Positions 1-10,327 of a stretch of DNA of 39,789 nt are shown in pieces. Position 1 is the first letter of the stretch, and every line of letters begins with the position of its first letter. The translations under genes and the position numbers were made by a program. The stretch covers positions 1 to 39,789 of the forward strand of contig JAGBHE010000045.1 in assembly GCA_017935675.1 (NCBI GenBank), given 5' to 3'. Below the pieces are notes generated by a model that was not told the DNA's origin, did not search any database, and saw only the letters and a program-made list of their open reading frames with translations. Origin of the DNA: Clostridia bacterium. GTDB lineage: Bacteria > Bacillota > Clostridia > UBA1381.

Positions 1-1648
1 CGCTTGTTTTCTGCCAGGTTTGCCCTCTGTCAGTTGTTACAATCGGTGCTCCGCTTTGAGGTACCCAAACAATCTTATTTATATCCGTGGCAGAATAGGC
101 TACCCTGCCATTACGCTCGTTATTTGGAGCTTTAATTTCCGTGAATGTTTCACCATTATCACTTGAAACAGCAAAAACTCCGGCAGAATCATGAAATTTC
201 GATGCTGTTACAACCACATAATTTGGATTTGACTCACAAAAATCAACACTATTTGCATTACCAAAAACGACTGAACTTACAAGCGAACCTGTTTTAGGAG
301 AGTCAGATAAATCAATATGTCTGTTTAGTCCGACATCAGCTCCCGCACTTAATAGGTTAGCACCCACGGTAGGAGCTGCAAGTCCAAGCATACATGTTGT
401 CTCCAGTTCTCTGCATTCTGCATACCATTGTGTACTATCAGCAGGCTCAGCCCAAATATTCGGAGTTCTCCAAACAGAATACCAATCAGCTGCATAAACC
501 TGCCCCGGGTTATACGGATCAAAAGCAACCTGTGATGTGGCAGATAAGAAAAACCATTCAGGAAACCAACCAGGCGCAAACTTTCTATTATTCGCAGCAG
601 TAACAGAAACAGTATCCCAACTGATTCCACCATTTTTTGAACGATAAATCGGTAAGCAAGTAGGATCTTGTATATTGTCCCATGCAGATACAATAATATT
701 TTTTTCATTATTAGGATCAATACTTAATCCGCAAAATCTCGAATCCGAATCTTCGGTAATTGGAGAAATGTCTATCCATTTTCCATCTTTATATTTTCTT
801 ACACCATTTCCGAATGTAGTCATAAATATTGTTCCGTCAGAGGCGGCTTCCATTCTGGCCACCAGCTTAGGGCTTCCATCCATTAAGCTCCATGTATTTC
901 CCGCATCTTTTGTTTGATAAATACCTTCTCCCAATACACTTGCATATATTATTTGAGAAACACCGTTTTTCTCAGAAGCAGGATCAAAAACCACACTTCT
1001 TGTACCTGTAGCATAGCTTGAAACTTGCATATTCGGCAATTCTTCTGCAGTTAGTATTCTTCCCGAAGGAATATCTGAAACTTGCTCCCAGGTTTCAGCA
1101 CCGTCATTTGTTCTATACAATCCTTCCGAGCGTGAACCGGCATAAACTACATTTGAATTATTTGGGTCTATTGCTATACACTCACCTGCCCATCTATATG
1201 GTGCATTGCCAATAAACTCTTTATTAAGGTTTGTACGAATCCAGGTTTCTCCTCTGTCTGATGATTTATAAACATCGCTGATATTACTCTTATTTTGATA
1301 TTTTGCTGCGGCAACATAAATTACATTTGGATCATTGGGATCAAGCGCCATTCCGTCAATTCCATATTGATTTCTTTCTTTTGCGCCCATTGAATCCATA
1401 AGCTGCAGCCATCTTCCTTCTTCGGGAATCCATCTGAATAATCCGCCAACATCAGATCTCGCATACATTAATCCTGGTTCATTAGGATGAATTTTTATAC
1501 CTGTAATATAACCGCCGCCGCCTAAATAAGCCCTTGACCATTTATACTCCTCTGTTTTCATTTCAGCATTTGAATGAGAAATGTTAAGATTCAAAGATAT
1601 TACAGTCATACAAACACAAAGTATTAATTTTCCTATTTGAAATTTCAC
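1..1648 (-). CDS. GH74-type endoglucanase/xyloglucanase, N-terminal 549 residues (runs off the window)
   Basis: Secreted glycoside hydrolase made of BNR/WD40-like beta-propeller repeats, probably cutting xyloglucan or a related beta-glucan. Read on the minus strand, the frame is open from a GTG at 1648 to base 1. A signal peptide covers residues 1-28. The mature start GGGGYITGIKIHP, followed by MYARSDVGGLFRW, matches the GH74 N-terminus. Asp66 in RSDVGG corresponds to the family's catalytic base. A second motif, LLSAGADVGLNRH, puts Asp438 at the place of the catalytic acid of the second propeller. Asp-box repeats such as SSDRGETW recur. GH74 modules are usually 700-750 residues, so about a quarter of the module and any attachment domain lie outside. 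The GTG start is chosen because it gives a clean signal peptide and follows AGGGAG, which overlaps the stop codon of the upstream SLH gene, implying translational coupling. Family is confident; substrate is inferred. Confidence 0.85.
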   Translation of the reverse strand, partial: MKFQIGKLILCVCMTVISLNLNISHSNAEMKTEEYKWSRAYLGGGGYITGIKIHPNEPGLMYARSDVGGLFRWIPEEGRWLQLMDSMGAKERNQYGIDGMALDPNDPNVIYVAAAKYQNKSNISDVYKSSDRGETWIRTNLNKEFIGNAPYRWAGECIAIDPNNSNVVYAGSRSEGLYRTNDGAETWEQVSDIPSGRILTAEELPNMQVSSYATGTRSVVFDPASEKNGVSQIIYASVLGEGIYQTKDAGNTWSLMDGSPKLVARMEAASDGTIFMTTFGNGVRKYKDGKWIDISPITEDSDSRFCGLSIDPNNEKNIIVSAWDNIQDPTCLPIYRSKNGGISWDTVSVTAANNRKFAPGWFPEWFFLSATSQVAFDPYNPGQVYAADWYSVWRTPNIWAEPADSTQWYAECRELETTCMLGLAAPTVGANLLSAGADVGLNRHIDLSDSPKTGSLVSSVVFGNANSVDFCESNPNYVVVTASKFHDSAGVFAVSSDNGETFTEIKAPNNERNGRVAYSATDINKIVWVPQSGAPIVTTDRGQTWQKTS

Positions 1649-1654
1649 TCTTTA

Positions 1655-4273
1655 TCACTCCCTATTTATTATAACTATCAATCTGGCCTCAGCGTAATTG
1701 CTGAACATAAAAATCTTTGAATAGTTTTCTTCATCATCTGAATATGTTACAATATCGTTTAGATTTCCTACTGTATAGGTTTCATTTTTTTGTGAGGATT
1801 CCTTTACAATAACAGCTGATTTCATGAGTTTTTGCTTAAGTTGACTTTCCTTTTTGACATTAATAACATTACCTTCGGTGTATTTTAATGTATTGTCGGC
1901 TATTGCATATGGGTATATAATATGGTAACCGTTCTTTTCATTAAAACCCGAATTTTCGCCCGCCATAGAATTAGTGCTTCTATCATAAATCTTTATTAAA
2001 TCTGCGACCTTTCCATTAAAATCGCGTTTGATTTTAACAACGTCTCCCTCTTCAATATCAGTTTCCAAAACCGAAAATTCGTCATTTGTTTCAACAGTTA
2101 TAAATCCTTCCGCACTATATCCGCTGATTTGGTTTATTATTTCATCATCTTCATTTATTTTTGCAGTTATTTTATTTATGGCGAATGGCGTCCAATCAAA
2201 ACTTTCTGAATCGTCAGAAAACTTTATACAAATAACATCAGCAAAAGATGGATTAGCCTTGTCAGTGTAAGCTGATACAACATAATTGTTATCATTAATC
2301 AGGTTACCAAGCTCCATTTTTCTATATTTCTTGTCATCATCAACAGCGGGGTACATTCCAAAAATCAGCGTTTGACTATTAACCAGAAAATCATCTTTAA
2401 ATGTGCTGACTGATTTTCTATATTTTCTTGAAGCCTCCTCCTTGTATTGATAAAAACCATTATGATCCGCGACATTATTAAACACAGGCTCCTCAGACAT
2501 AAGCTCAAATCTGATTAATTCACCATTTGAATTCGTTTTGTATCTTATTAACTGTTCACAAATATCTTTGATTTGAGCGAATAATTTTTCTTGTTTAATT
2601 AGCTCTTTACCATTGCTGACTTTGTTTGCACATGCAAAATTACGTAAAATACCATCTTGTGAATAAAGCTTAATATGACAGACATCCTCGCTGTCATCTT
2701 CCCGGGCACTTATGAAGAATCCATATTTGATTGCACCGTCATCTTCTTTTAAAACCGCAGCTATTCTTCCGCTGATATCAAGACAAAATGTTCCTGTCAG
2801 TCCAACAAACAAATCCTGATTTCCGGCTTTTTTGTATCCGTCAGATATTTCATATTCTGCGCCGTCAATAATATATTTGTCATCGGCTGAACCTGAAACA
2901 GTTCCACAAACAAAATTGTCTGAAACAATTATTTCTATATATTCACGATCATTTGATTCACTTATCGACAAAACTCTCCACGGAAGCAAATCTGACATTG
3001 TCATTGTATTACCGTTTGTGTCAGTAACATTTAATATAGCATCAGAAGCTATATTACTCCAATCCCAATTATTACTTGCCGAGTACATATCATATACTAT
3101 TTCATCTTCAATATTTATAGATTTAACAACTACATTTTTATATTCAGTAACAAACAAAACATCACATCTGCCATTATTGTTATTATCTAAAAATCTGATA
3201 TTACATCTGTCAAGCTTCTGTAAAATACTGTTATAATCACCTTCAGATTTGTTATTATAAATTAATTTGAAATTATCTTCAAGTTTTATCTTTTTTGCAC
3301 GGCCATTTTCTTCATAGTATTTTATCTCATTGGAATCTGATATATATTCGGCATTTGAACCATCTGAAATCTCTGACTCTCTGTTAATTTTTTTAGGCAT
3401 AATATATATTACATTTTGAAAATTATTATCATTTTTATAATAAACTCTTGCATTGTATCCAAGATACTGCTTAACATCAATATCATCACAATTTAAGCTC
3501 AGGTTTTCTATATCGATAGTATTCTGATTTGTTTCATGAAAGCTTATATTTGTAATCTTGTTACTTTTGATAATTCCATCTACATAATAAACATCATGAA
3601 TTTCAGATAATACATTCTCATTATTCACAGATTCTGACTTCAGAGAATCTCCTGATACCTTTGTTTGAAAAAAATCAGCATTAAGTGCATTGTATAATAA
3701 TAGTACAGCTTCATTTTTAGTTAATTTATCATTCAATGAAATATTAATATTTTCCAATAAATTTGCCTGTGTCGCAGCAGAAAAATAACCATCAGGGTAA
3801 CCTCCGTTATTTTCTGCATAATATGTATATCCCAATCCGGCAGAAATCATCTTAATCGCTTCAATTAACATAATCGGGTCATTCGGTCTGAAGCAATTAT
3901 TCTCATCTCCGCTGATAATTTTCATCGCTTTTAATGCAGAAACTTCAGCTGCGCAAAAACAATCGCTCTTTACATCATTAAAAACATCTGAGGTTTTCGA
4001 AGGACTAACATAATATTTAAACATTTTAGAAGTTAAAACAGCAAAATCCCCACGGCTGATATTTGAATATCTGTCAGAATTTTTGTCTTCATTTCCTTGT
4101 ATTATCTCTAAGCATTCTAAAAATTCATTTGCAGTATTATATTGATAATCAGCATTACCGCTTGTCATATCAATAATATTATCAGACAAATACAATGATT
4201 CATCTTCTGCATATGTTAATGTAGAAAACAAAATACATATAGTTGAAACAAATGCCATTATTTTTTTATACAT
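1655..4273 (-). CDS. Secreted protein with two N-terminal S-layer homology (SLH) modules and a long unknown beta-rich region
   Basis: 872 residues with a signal peptide at 1-22 (MYKKIMAFVSTICILFSTLTYA). Residues ~65-200 hold two recognisable SLH-type modules (SRGDFAVLTSKMF, FRPNDPIMLIEAIKMI, LTKNEAVLLLYNAL), which in Gram-positives bind pyruvylated secondary wall polymer and hold the protein on the surface. The remaining ~650 residues are acidic, Asn/Asp-rich and beta-like; I recognise no catalytic domain. The arrangement (SLH at the front, no enzyme) suggests a structural or glycan-binding surface component. It is the sixth gene of an apparent operon and its stop codon carries the ribosome site of the GH74 gene 6 bp downstream. 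The start follows a GGGGGAAAGAGA purine run. Only two SLH repeats are clear, where three are typical, so a third may be too diverged to see. Confidence 0.7.
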   Translation of the reverse strand: MYKKIMAFVSTICILFSTLTYAEDESLYLSDNIIDMTSGNADYQYNTANEFLECLEIIQGNEDKNSDRYSNISRGDFAVLTSKMFKYYVSPSKTSDVFNDVKSDCFCAAEVSALKAMKIISGDENNCFRPNDPIMLIEAIKMISAGLGYTYYAENNGGYPDGYFSAATQANLLENINISLNDKLTKNEAVLLLYNALNADFFQTKVSGDSLKSESVNNENVLSEIHDVYYVDGIIKSNKITNISFHETNQNTIDIENLSLNCDDIDVKQYLGYNARVYYKNDNNFQNVIYIMPKKINRESEISDGSNAEYISDSNEIKYYEENGRAKKIKLEDNFKLIYNNKSEGDYNSILQKLDRCNIRFLDNNNNGRCDVLFVTEYKNVVVKSINIEDEIVYDMYSASNNWDWSNIASDAILNVTDTNGNTMTMSDLLPWRVLSISESNDREYIEIIVSDNFVCGTVSGSADDKYIIDGAEYEISDGYKKAGNQDLFVGLTGTFCLDISGRIAAVLKEDDGAIKYGFFISAREDDSEDVCHIKLYSQDGILRNFACANKVSNGKELIKQEKLFAQIKDICEQLIRYKTNSNGELIRFELMSEEPVFNNVADHNGFYQYKEEASRKYRKSVSTFKDDFLVNSQTLIFGMYPAVDDDKKYRKMELGNLINDNNYVVSAYTDKANPSFADVICIKFSDDSESFDWTPFAINKITAKINEDDEIINQISGYSAEGFITVETNDEFSVLETDIEEGDVVKIKRDFNGKVADLIKIYDRSTNSMAGENSGFNEKNGYHIIYPYAIADNTLKYTEGNVINVKKESQLKQKLMKSAVIVKESSQKNETYTVGNLNDIVTYSDDEENYSKIFMFSNYAEARLIVIINRE

Positions 4274-4309
4274 TATTCTCTTTCCCCCATTGGATAAATA
4301 AATTTCAAT

Positions 4310-6088
4310 TTATTTTTTTTGATTGAAATTTTCGATATTGTCTATCATTGCACTGACTATCTTTGCGGCTTCTGCCCTGGTTGTAAATCCGTTTGGATCA
4401 AACATATTATCTCCTTTACCATTAAGAATATTTAGTCTTTTCAAATTATAGACATTATCTTTTGCATAAGCTGAAATATTATTATCATCTGCAAACAAAT
4501 CATAATTTTCGGAATATCCATTAATACCTATTTTATTAATTACTCTTCCAACCATTGCGGCTATATCCTGTCTTGTGATAAATTCACCGCATCCAAAATT
4601 ATTATCTCCGACACCATTAATAATTCCATTATTAAATCCAATTGCAACATATTTATAATACCACGAATTGTCTTCAACATCGTCAAATGAACACCTGTAC
4701 TCATCGCCATTAATACCAATTGCACAAACGAGCATTTTTATAAATTCTTCACGAGTTACACAGTCATTCGGAGCGAAACAATTTTCCTGTTTACCATTAA
4801 TAATATTACGAGAAACAAGATTTGATATGCTTTCTTTAGCCCAGTCGACATCCTCCAAATCATTAAATACGATTACTTTACCGGTCAAATCAGGAATATT
4901 AACAATAAATTTAGTTTCCGATTTTTCTTCTTTGCTTACATTTTCAGAAACAGGAATATTTTTACCTGTTGAAAAACGAAATCCTCCGCCGCCCGAACCT
5001 CCTCCCGAATTATTATTTGAAGCTTTTTCAGACGATGTCATATTTTCAATTATTTCTTCAAATCTTTTAATAACAGCTTCAACACTATCAAATTCATGTC
5101 CAATGATTTCAACTGCTGCTTCATTTTTCTTTGAATTTGTAAATAAATAATATTTTTTTACACTGTTACTAAAAGAACTGTCATTTGAATAAATTTTAGA
5201 CAAAGAACTTATTATTTCATCAAACGCACTGTACCCTAAATTCTCTTCACAACTGCTTAAAATTATTGTGTCTTGCAAAAAACTGTTAAATTCTTTTTTA
5301 TCAGAATACAAATTTTCATTAGATTTTACATTGTATACCTTATTAATAACGGATGTTTTTACACCTTCATTGGTGCAATTATTAAATAAATCTCTTACAT
5401 CAGGACTATACAAAAAGATAATATCCTTATTATCATCAAATATTGATTTAAAATCATCAATATTTTGAGAATTTGATAAAGAATACAGAACTGTTGCATA
5501 TTCAACATATTTTTTGAAATCATCAGCTGATTTTGCTTCTGTATTTTTAGAATTTTGAATTATTTTATAAAAGAATTCAGAATTTTCAATTTCTGTTTTT
5601 TTATTTTCATATAAACTAAAATCAAAATTAATTCCGGACAAAAATTTATCTAAAGCTGTTTTTAATTCTGAATTATCATTTGCATTTTTAATCATTTGCA
5701 AAGCTTCATTAGCAATGCTGTTTGTGTAATGCACATTTGTCTCTGTTATTTTAGATTTACCTTCCTTTACACAAATATTAAAATATTTATCTGTACCGCT
5801 TACAGGTATTTGAAAATCATAATCACCATTAGAATTACTTGTAATTTCACGGATAAAATAATATGTGTCTGAAATATTGTTTAAATCAACTTTAGTAATA
5901 TCTTTTCCAGTTTCATAAACTTTAATTGTAACAGGCGTATATCCGGCATCAGTTTTTCCTGATACTATAATCATATTATTTGAATCAATCTGTGGTTCAT
6001 TAATTACTTTGGCATATGCCGTATTTAACACAGATACAATTATTGTAATTAATAGTGCTGCGAATAATGTTATTCTGTTTTTTTTCAT
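4310..6088 (-). CDS. Secreted SLH-domain protein with three C-terminal SLH modules
   Basis: 592 residues: signal peptide 1-26; a beta-sandwich-like segment at ~27-120 resembling a bacterial Ig or carbohydrate-associated fold (VSGKTDAGYTPVTIKVYE); a helical region at ~130-360; a flexible Gly/Ser linker (GGGSGGGGF); then three SLH modules at ~410-585 (VTREEFIKMLVCAIG, ITRQDIAAMVGRVI, TTRAEAAKIVSAMI). Three complete SLH modules are the standard wall-anchoring set. There is no visible enzyme domain, so the exposed N-terminal part probably binds or scaffolds something. It sits 36 bp upstream of the next SLH gene, in the same direction. The DNA is strikingly AT-rich (14 G/C in the 60 bases 5521-5580). 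Confidence 0.8.
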   Translation of the reverse strand: MKKNRITLFAALLITIIVSVLNTAYAKVINEPQIDSNNMIIVSGKTDAGYTPVTIKVYETGKDITKVDLNNISDTYYFIREITSNSNGDYDFQIPVSGTDKYFNICVKEGKSKITETNVHYTNSIANEALQMIKNANDNSELKTALDKFLSGINFDFSLYENKKTEIENSEFFYKIIQNSKNTEAKSADDFKKYVEYATVLYSLSNSQNIDDFKSIFDDNKDIIFLYSPDVRDLFNNCTNEGVKTSVINKVYNVKSNENLYSDKKEFNSFLQDTIILSSCEENLGYSAFDEIISSLSKIYSNDSSFSNSVKKYYLFTNSKKNEAAVEIIGHEFDSVEAVIKRFEEIIENMTSSEKASNNNSGGGSGGGGFRFSTGKNIPVSENVSKEEKSETKFIVNIPDLTGKVIVFNDLEDVDWAKESISNLVSRNIINGKQENCFAPNDCVTREEFIKMLVCAIGINGDEYRCSFDDVEDNSWYYKYVAIGFNNGIINGVGDNNFGCGEFITRQDIAAMVGRVINKIGINGYSENYDLFADDNNISAYAKDNVYNLKRLNILNGKGDNMFDPNGFTTRAEAAKIVSAMIDNIENFNQKK

Positions 6089-6116
6089 AACTATATCCCC
6101 ATTTCAATAAATAATA

Positions 6117-8348
6117 CTATTGGTTTAGTTTTGACAAACCTCCGCAGGATGTCATATTATTAATATCGTCCCAAACATAAAATTCAAATTGAGTATTATT
6201 CCCTGATAAATCTTTTTCGGTAACATCCATTTCAAGCTGAACCTTCATCGTTTTTGCAGGTAAAAATCTCATTTTCGGCAAAGATACAGGCTTCGCAATA
6301 GCTTTTGATAAATATCCATCCTTAAACATAACCATAATTGCCGTTACATTTTTTATATTATTCATATCGATACTGGAAATGTTTGCTTCTACTTTAACCT
6401 TACCCGGCCTTAATTCTGATATCGAATTAACTTGTTTTCCATCATTAAAAAATTTTTGTCCTACACAGCTAACCGCATCATTAACATCCATTTGATAACC
6501 TGACAAGCGGATATTATCAACCAAAACCACCTCATCCTCTTCGGTTGATCTGTATGGATAAAATTCAGTATACGAATATGACGAGTAATCTACCCCTTTT
6601 AACATTGCAGAAGGAGCATCAGCGACTAATTCTCCATCAACAAACACTGCTATTGTATTACTTAAGCACTCAATAGCTATATTTCTGAATTCTGATGAAA
6701 CAATGTCGTCAACATCTCTGTTAACAGCTGCAAGCTCTATTTTACCATCCGAGTCCTTTTTCGAAAAAGTCCATTTTGAACCGGGTATTGTTGTATCTGA
6801 GTCCTCATAAATTATTTCGTATTTACTGCCGGATAAATTCTTTTTCATATCATATTTTATTTTTAATTTTTCTTGTTTCTCCAATTTCATATCCATTTCT
6901 AATCTATGATTGGAATATGAAGAAGGAATAACAAAACCATTCCCTGACTTCACATACAAAATTCCATTGTTTATTTCATTATCTTTATAATCAATACCAT
7001 CACATTTATTTAACAAGGTATCATCAAATCCTTGAAAATAAAGCTCTGTTTCTTTTTCATTCGATAATTCAGGCAATTTCGGTATACCACATTCTTTTTC
7101 GGGATAAATACCGGAGGCAACAATATCATCTAAGTAAAAAATACCATTTTTTATTGCTCCCTTACCATCTCCATAAATAATTGTCATATCAAAGCTTTGC
7201 TTACTGCTTACCGTCGGGCAATCTGCACTCATCTTTAACACACCATCTATGAATAAACTGTATGTGTCACCGTCAACCATATATTTTATTGTGTAACCAC
7301 CATCTTTTTCAGGGAAAAATGAACCTTTTCCGCTGTTCCACAATTCTGCAATTTGAGACCAATTGTCCTCAGCATTTCTCAATTTAAATACATCGTCCCA
7401 AGCTTTGTCAACAGCCGCATTTGAAGTATATGCCAATTCGCCGTTTCTAAGAGAAAATGTTAAATCAGGAATAGTGCAATCAGCTGCGGCTTCAATATTA
7501 AATTCCACGTAACCGTTTCTGTGTAAATCTTTTAGTGTAAAGCTTCCGTTTGGACTTATTGTTTTTAGTCTTCCGTCCTCAACACAAAAATTATCAGATG
7601 AAAACTCCTTTGGGAGTAATCCATCATCAAATGTATATAAATATGTACTGCCAACAATATCTGTTTCTGTATCTTCTTCAAAACTACCGCCGCCGGTGTT
7701 TGGTTTACTTTTCAGTTCTTTAACCGTAATATCATCTATATATACTTTATCAGCTGCACCATATAAAATAACCTCGGCATTATATTCATTCAAAATCCCT
7801 TCGCAAGCTCCGCTGACAATGAGATTTCCATTAATAAAGAAATAATGAATATTTTCATAAGAATCAAATCTGATTGTGTATTCCTCTCCTTTATCAGGGA
7901 AAAAAGTACCCTCCGGAGTATTACCCGTTCCATCTGCAAATACACTGCTTACAGCGTTTCCGCCCGTCACCCTGTTATACAAGCTTATTTTATCATTCCA
8001 GGAGCTGCTTATTCGATTATCATTTATGTAAGAGACAGACGCATTTCCTATTTTTACATTAAATTTAGGAATATAACCGCTTTCTGTCGGTTTTAGTTTG
8101 AACTCTATTGAACTATTCTTTTTTATATCAGGAATTGAAAAGCTGCTTTCGGAAGTAATTGCTTTTATTTTTTTATTTTCAACTGCAAACATTTCATTAC
8201 TGAATATTTTTTCATCAAGCGTTCCATCATCAAAATTAAATGAGCAATCTGAATCACCTAATACCGGAACACAACAAGAAAAACAATTCAGAACAAAACA
8301 TAACAATGTTGCAGCAACAATTTTGTTTATAACTTTATTTTGAAGCAT
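6117..8348 (-). CDS. Secreted protein with three concanavalin/LamG-like repeats
   Basis: 743 residues from the ATG at 8348. I chose this start over the upstream TTG (8387) or ATG (8378) because AAAGGA lies 12 bp before it and it opens a proper signal peptide (LQNKVINKIVAATLLCFVL). Three repeats of ~180 residues begin with F-D-D-G (SFNFDDGTLDEKIF, YLYTFDDGLLPKEF) or a diverged form (FQGFDDTLLNK), and each ends near a V-Y-I-D-D-I-like strand. This is the pattern of concanavalin-like jelly-roll domains used for glycan binding. The last ~120 residues resemble the C-terminal beta-domain with a 'VWDDINNM' motif that I associate with Clostridial surface CAZymes. A GGGSFEEDTET linker separates repeats 1 and 2. 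No catalytic residues are identifiable. It lies between the sugar permease and the SLH genes, which supports a carbohydrate-binding role. Confidence 0.6.
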   Translation of the reverse strand: MLQNKVINKIVAATLLCFVLNCFSCCVPVLGDSDCSFNFDDGTLDEKIFSNEMFAVENKKIKAITSESSFSIPDIKKNSSIEFKLKPTESGYIPKFNVKIGNASVSYINDNRISSSWNDKISLYNRVTGGNAVSSVFADGTGNTPEGTFFPDKGEEYTIRFDSYENIHYFFINGNLIVSGACEGILNEYNAEVILYGAADKVYIDDITVKELKSKPNTGGGSFEEDTETDIVGSTYLYTFDDGLLPKEFSSDNFCVEDGRLKTISPNGSFTLKDLHRNGYVEFNIEAAADCTIPDLTFSLRNGELAYTSNAAVDKAWDDVFKLRNAEDNWSQIAELWNSGKGSFFPEKDGGYTIKYMVDGDTYSLFIDGVLKMSADCPTVSSKQSFDMTIIYGDGKGAIKNGIFYLDDIVASGIYPEKECGIPKLPELSNEKETELYFQGFDDTLLNKCDGIDYKDNEINNGILYVKSGNGFVIPSSYSNHRLEMDMKLEKQEKLKIKYDMKKNLSGSKYEIIYEDSDTTIPGSKWTFSKKDSDGKIELAAVNRDVDDIVSSEFRNIAIECLSNTIAVFVDGELVADAPSAMLKGVDYSSYSYTEFYPYRSTEEDEVVLVDNIRLSGYQMDVNDAVSCVGQKFFNDGKQVNSISELRPGKVKVEANISSIDMNNIKNVTAIMVMFKDGYLSKAIAKPVSLPKMRFLPAKTMKVQLEMDVTEKDLSGNNTQFEFYVWDDINNMTSCGGLSKLNQ

Positions 8349-8394
8349 AGTAAAAACATCCTTTCTGAAACTATTCATAAAAAACAAAACCTGA

Positions 8395-9290
8395 TTATCC
8401 TTTTATTGATCCTATCATAACACCCTTTTCAAAAAACTTTTGTAAGAAAGGATATGCAATCCATAAAGGTACACAAGAAAGCATGATACATGCATATTTA
8501 ATGCTCTCAGATAAAGCATCAAGTCCAACCTCTTCACTGGAGCCTGATGAAGCGCTCATATCTGTACTGTTTCCAAATAATATTTCTTTTAGTATCAATT
8601 GAAGAGGATACTTGTTAACATCGTGAAGATAAATATACGCAGAAAACCAATTATTCCAAATTGCAACACCATAGTACAATGCTAAAACAACTATAATTGA
8701 TTTTGATAACGGAATTACCATTTTAATGATAAATGCAATATTTCCCAAGCCATCGACTTTTGTTGCTTCCAAAAGTTCCTTCGGAATCGAATTTGCAAAA
8801 AAGGTTCTTGCAATAATAACATTGTATGCTCCGAGCATTCCCGGAAGTATCATAGCCAACCTGGAATTTATTAAGTGTAAATTCCTCATAAGAATATATG
8901 TTGGTATTATGCCTCCTGCAAAAAGCATTGTAAAGGTTACCATAGCCATTAAAATTTTTCCTCCGACAAGGTCACTTCTGGAAAGAGGATATGCGAGCAT
9001 TATTGTTACTGCTATAGATAAAAAGGTACCGACTACCGTATAAAAAATTGAATTAATATATCCTGTCATTATACTTCCATCTTTTAAAACAGCTTTATAC
9101 CCATCCAAGCTAAACCCTTTCGAAATTAACATAACTTGCCCCTGTAAACGGCTTTCGGTTCAGATATGGAAGATGAAACAAGCTGTATTATCGGAATCAG
9201 CACCGCAAGCAGTGATAGCAGCATCACTACATTGATTACGGAGTAAAATATCTTATCCTCTACGCTAATATTCTTATATTTATTATTCAT
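8395..9290 (-). pseudogene. CUT1 carbohydrate ABC transporter permease (LplC/YtcP type), interrupted by a frameshift near 9126-9134
   Basis: Inner-membrane permease of an oligosaccharide ABC importer. Translating from the ATG at 9290 (behind GGGAGGAG) gives 54 residues, MNNKYKNISVEDKIFYS and the first membrane helix up to VYRGKLC, then TAA at 9128-9126. The rest of the permease (from MLISKGFSLDGYKAV, position 9132) continues in another frame for 245 residues. It has five further helices, the EAA loop (KELLEATKVDGLG), and the usual C-terminus FFEKGVMIGSIKG. Joining both parts gives the family's normal ~298 residues, so the break is a one-base deletion (or two-base gain), a sequencing error, or a -1 slip. 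No AGGAG lies right before 9132, so independent translation of the second part is doubtful. Without the first helix the transporter would probably not assemble. Confidence 0.8.
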
Positions 9291-9302
9291 AATTGCTCCT
9301 CC

Positions 9303-10247
9303 CTACCACAAGCCGATCCCACTGATTTTTTTGGAAAGCTTGTTAGCGATATATATAAGCACTAAATTAATTACTGAATTAAACAAACTAATCGCTGTTC
9401 CCAATGAATAATCAGATGATTGTTCTAAAGCAATCTTATAAGAATATGTACTGATAATTTCACTATACATCAAATTCAATGGAGTCTGCATCAACAATAC
9501 CTGTTCATAGCCGATTGACATCATAGAGCCTACTTTTAAAATGAATAACACTGCAAAAGTAGGAAGAATTGTTGGAAAATCGATATACAATAAACGTTTA
9601 AATCTGCTGGCACCATCTATTTCAGCCGCTTCATATAATTCAAGCTCAACACTCGAAAGAGCTGCTATATATATTATCGAATTCCATCCAAGATTCTGCC
9701 ATATTATTGACCAAACAAATAAATGCGGAAATGCTTCCGGCAGTGACCATACATCTACTGCATTGATTCCCAACTGTTCGCATACTATTGCGTAAATACC
9801 AATTCTGTTATTTAATATCTGACGTAAAATACCAACCATTACAACTGTTGAAATAAAATGAGGCATATATGAAATTGTCTGTACTAATCGTTTATAACGC
9901 GATGAAAATACTGCGTTCAGCATTAGTGCAAACGTCACTGTAACGATAGGTTCAACTAATATTTGATAACCTGAAATTCTTATTGTATTTATAAAAACCT
10001 GAACAATTTTATTAGTAGTAAAAAGTCTTTTAAAATTGTCCAAGCCTACCCAAGGACTCCCCCAAATACCGCCTGATGCATTAAATTTTCTAAATGCGAT
10101 CTGTAATCCAAACATCGGGTAATACGAAAAAATCAGCAACAGTGCAACCGGAATAATTAACAACAAATACAAATCCCAATTTTCGAGAATTCTCTTTTTT
10201 AAAGGTTTTGTGTGTATGTTGCTTTGTAGATCTAATGTTCTTTTCAT
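9303..10247 (-). CDS. CUT1 carbohydrate ABC transporter permease (LplB/YtcQ-cluster type)
   Basis: 314 residues with about six membrane helices; the first begins near DLYLLLIIPVALLLIFSYY. The EAA loop that contacts the ATPase is visible (ELYEAAEIDGASRFKRL). The N-terminal P-M-F-G-L-Q-I-A-F pattern and overall length match the LplB-like permease of lipo-/oligosaccharide importers. It is preceded by AAAGGAGCAG at a normal distance. It follows the binding-protein gene by 80 bp (with an intercistronic hairpin) and precedes the second permease by 12 bp, the usual order for this family. No ATP-binding subunit is encoded nearby; CUT1 systems of Firmicutes commonly borrow a shared MsmX-type ATPase. 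Confidence 0.92.
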   Translation of the reverse strand: MKRTLDLQSNIHTKPLKKRILENWDLYLLLIIPVALLLIFSYYPMFGLQIAFRKFNASGGIWGSPWVGLDNFKRLFTTNKIVQVFINTIRISGYQILVEPIVTVTFALMLNAVFSSRYKRLVQTISYMPHFISTVVMVGILRQILNNRIGIYAIVCEQLGINAVDVWSLPEAFPHLFVWSIIWQNLGWNSIIYIAALSSVELELYEAAEIDGASRFKRLLYIDFPTILPTFAVLFILKVGSMMSIGYEQVLLMQTPLNLMYSEIISTYSYKIALEQSSDYSLGTAISLFNSVINLVLIYIANKLSKKISGIGLW

Positions 10248-10290
10248 TAATACTGCTCCTTTGTAGCAAATAAACCAATGCCGTATTTTG

Positions 10291-10319
10291 GTGGATTGGC
10301 AACAAAATTACCAATCCAC
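10291..10319 (-). other. Intercistronic hairpin between binding-protein and permease genes
   Basis: A perfect 9-bp inverted repeat (GTGGATTGG / CCAATCCAC) with an 11-nt loop starts 8 bp after the stop codon of the binding-protein gene. No U-run follows, so it is more likely an mRNA stabiliser or partial attenuator that lets the binding protein be made in excess over the permeases, a common arrangement in ABC importer operons. Confidence 0.6.
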
Positions 10320-10327
10320 TCAAATGC

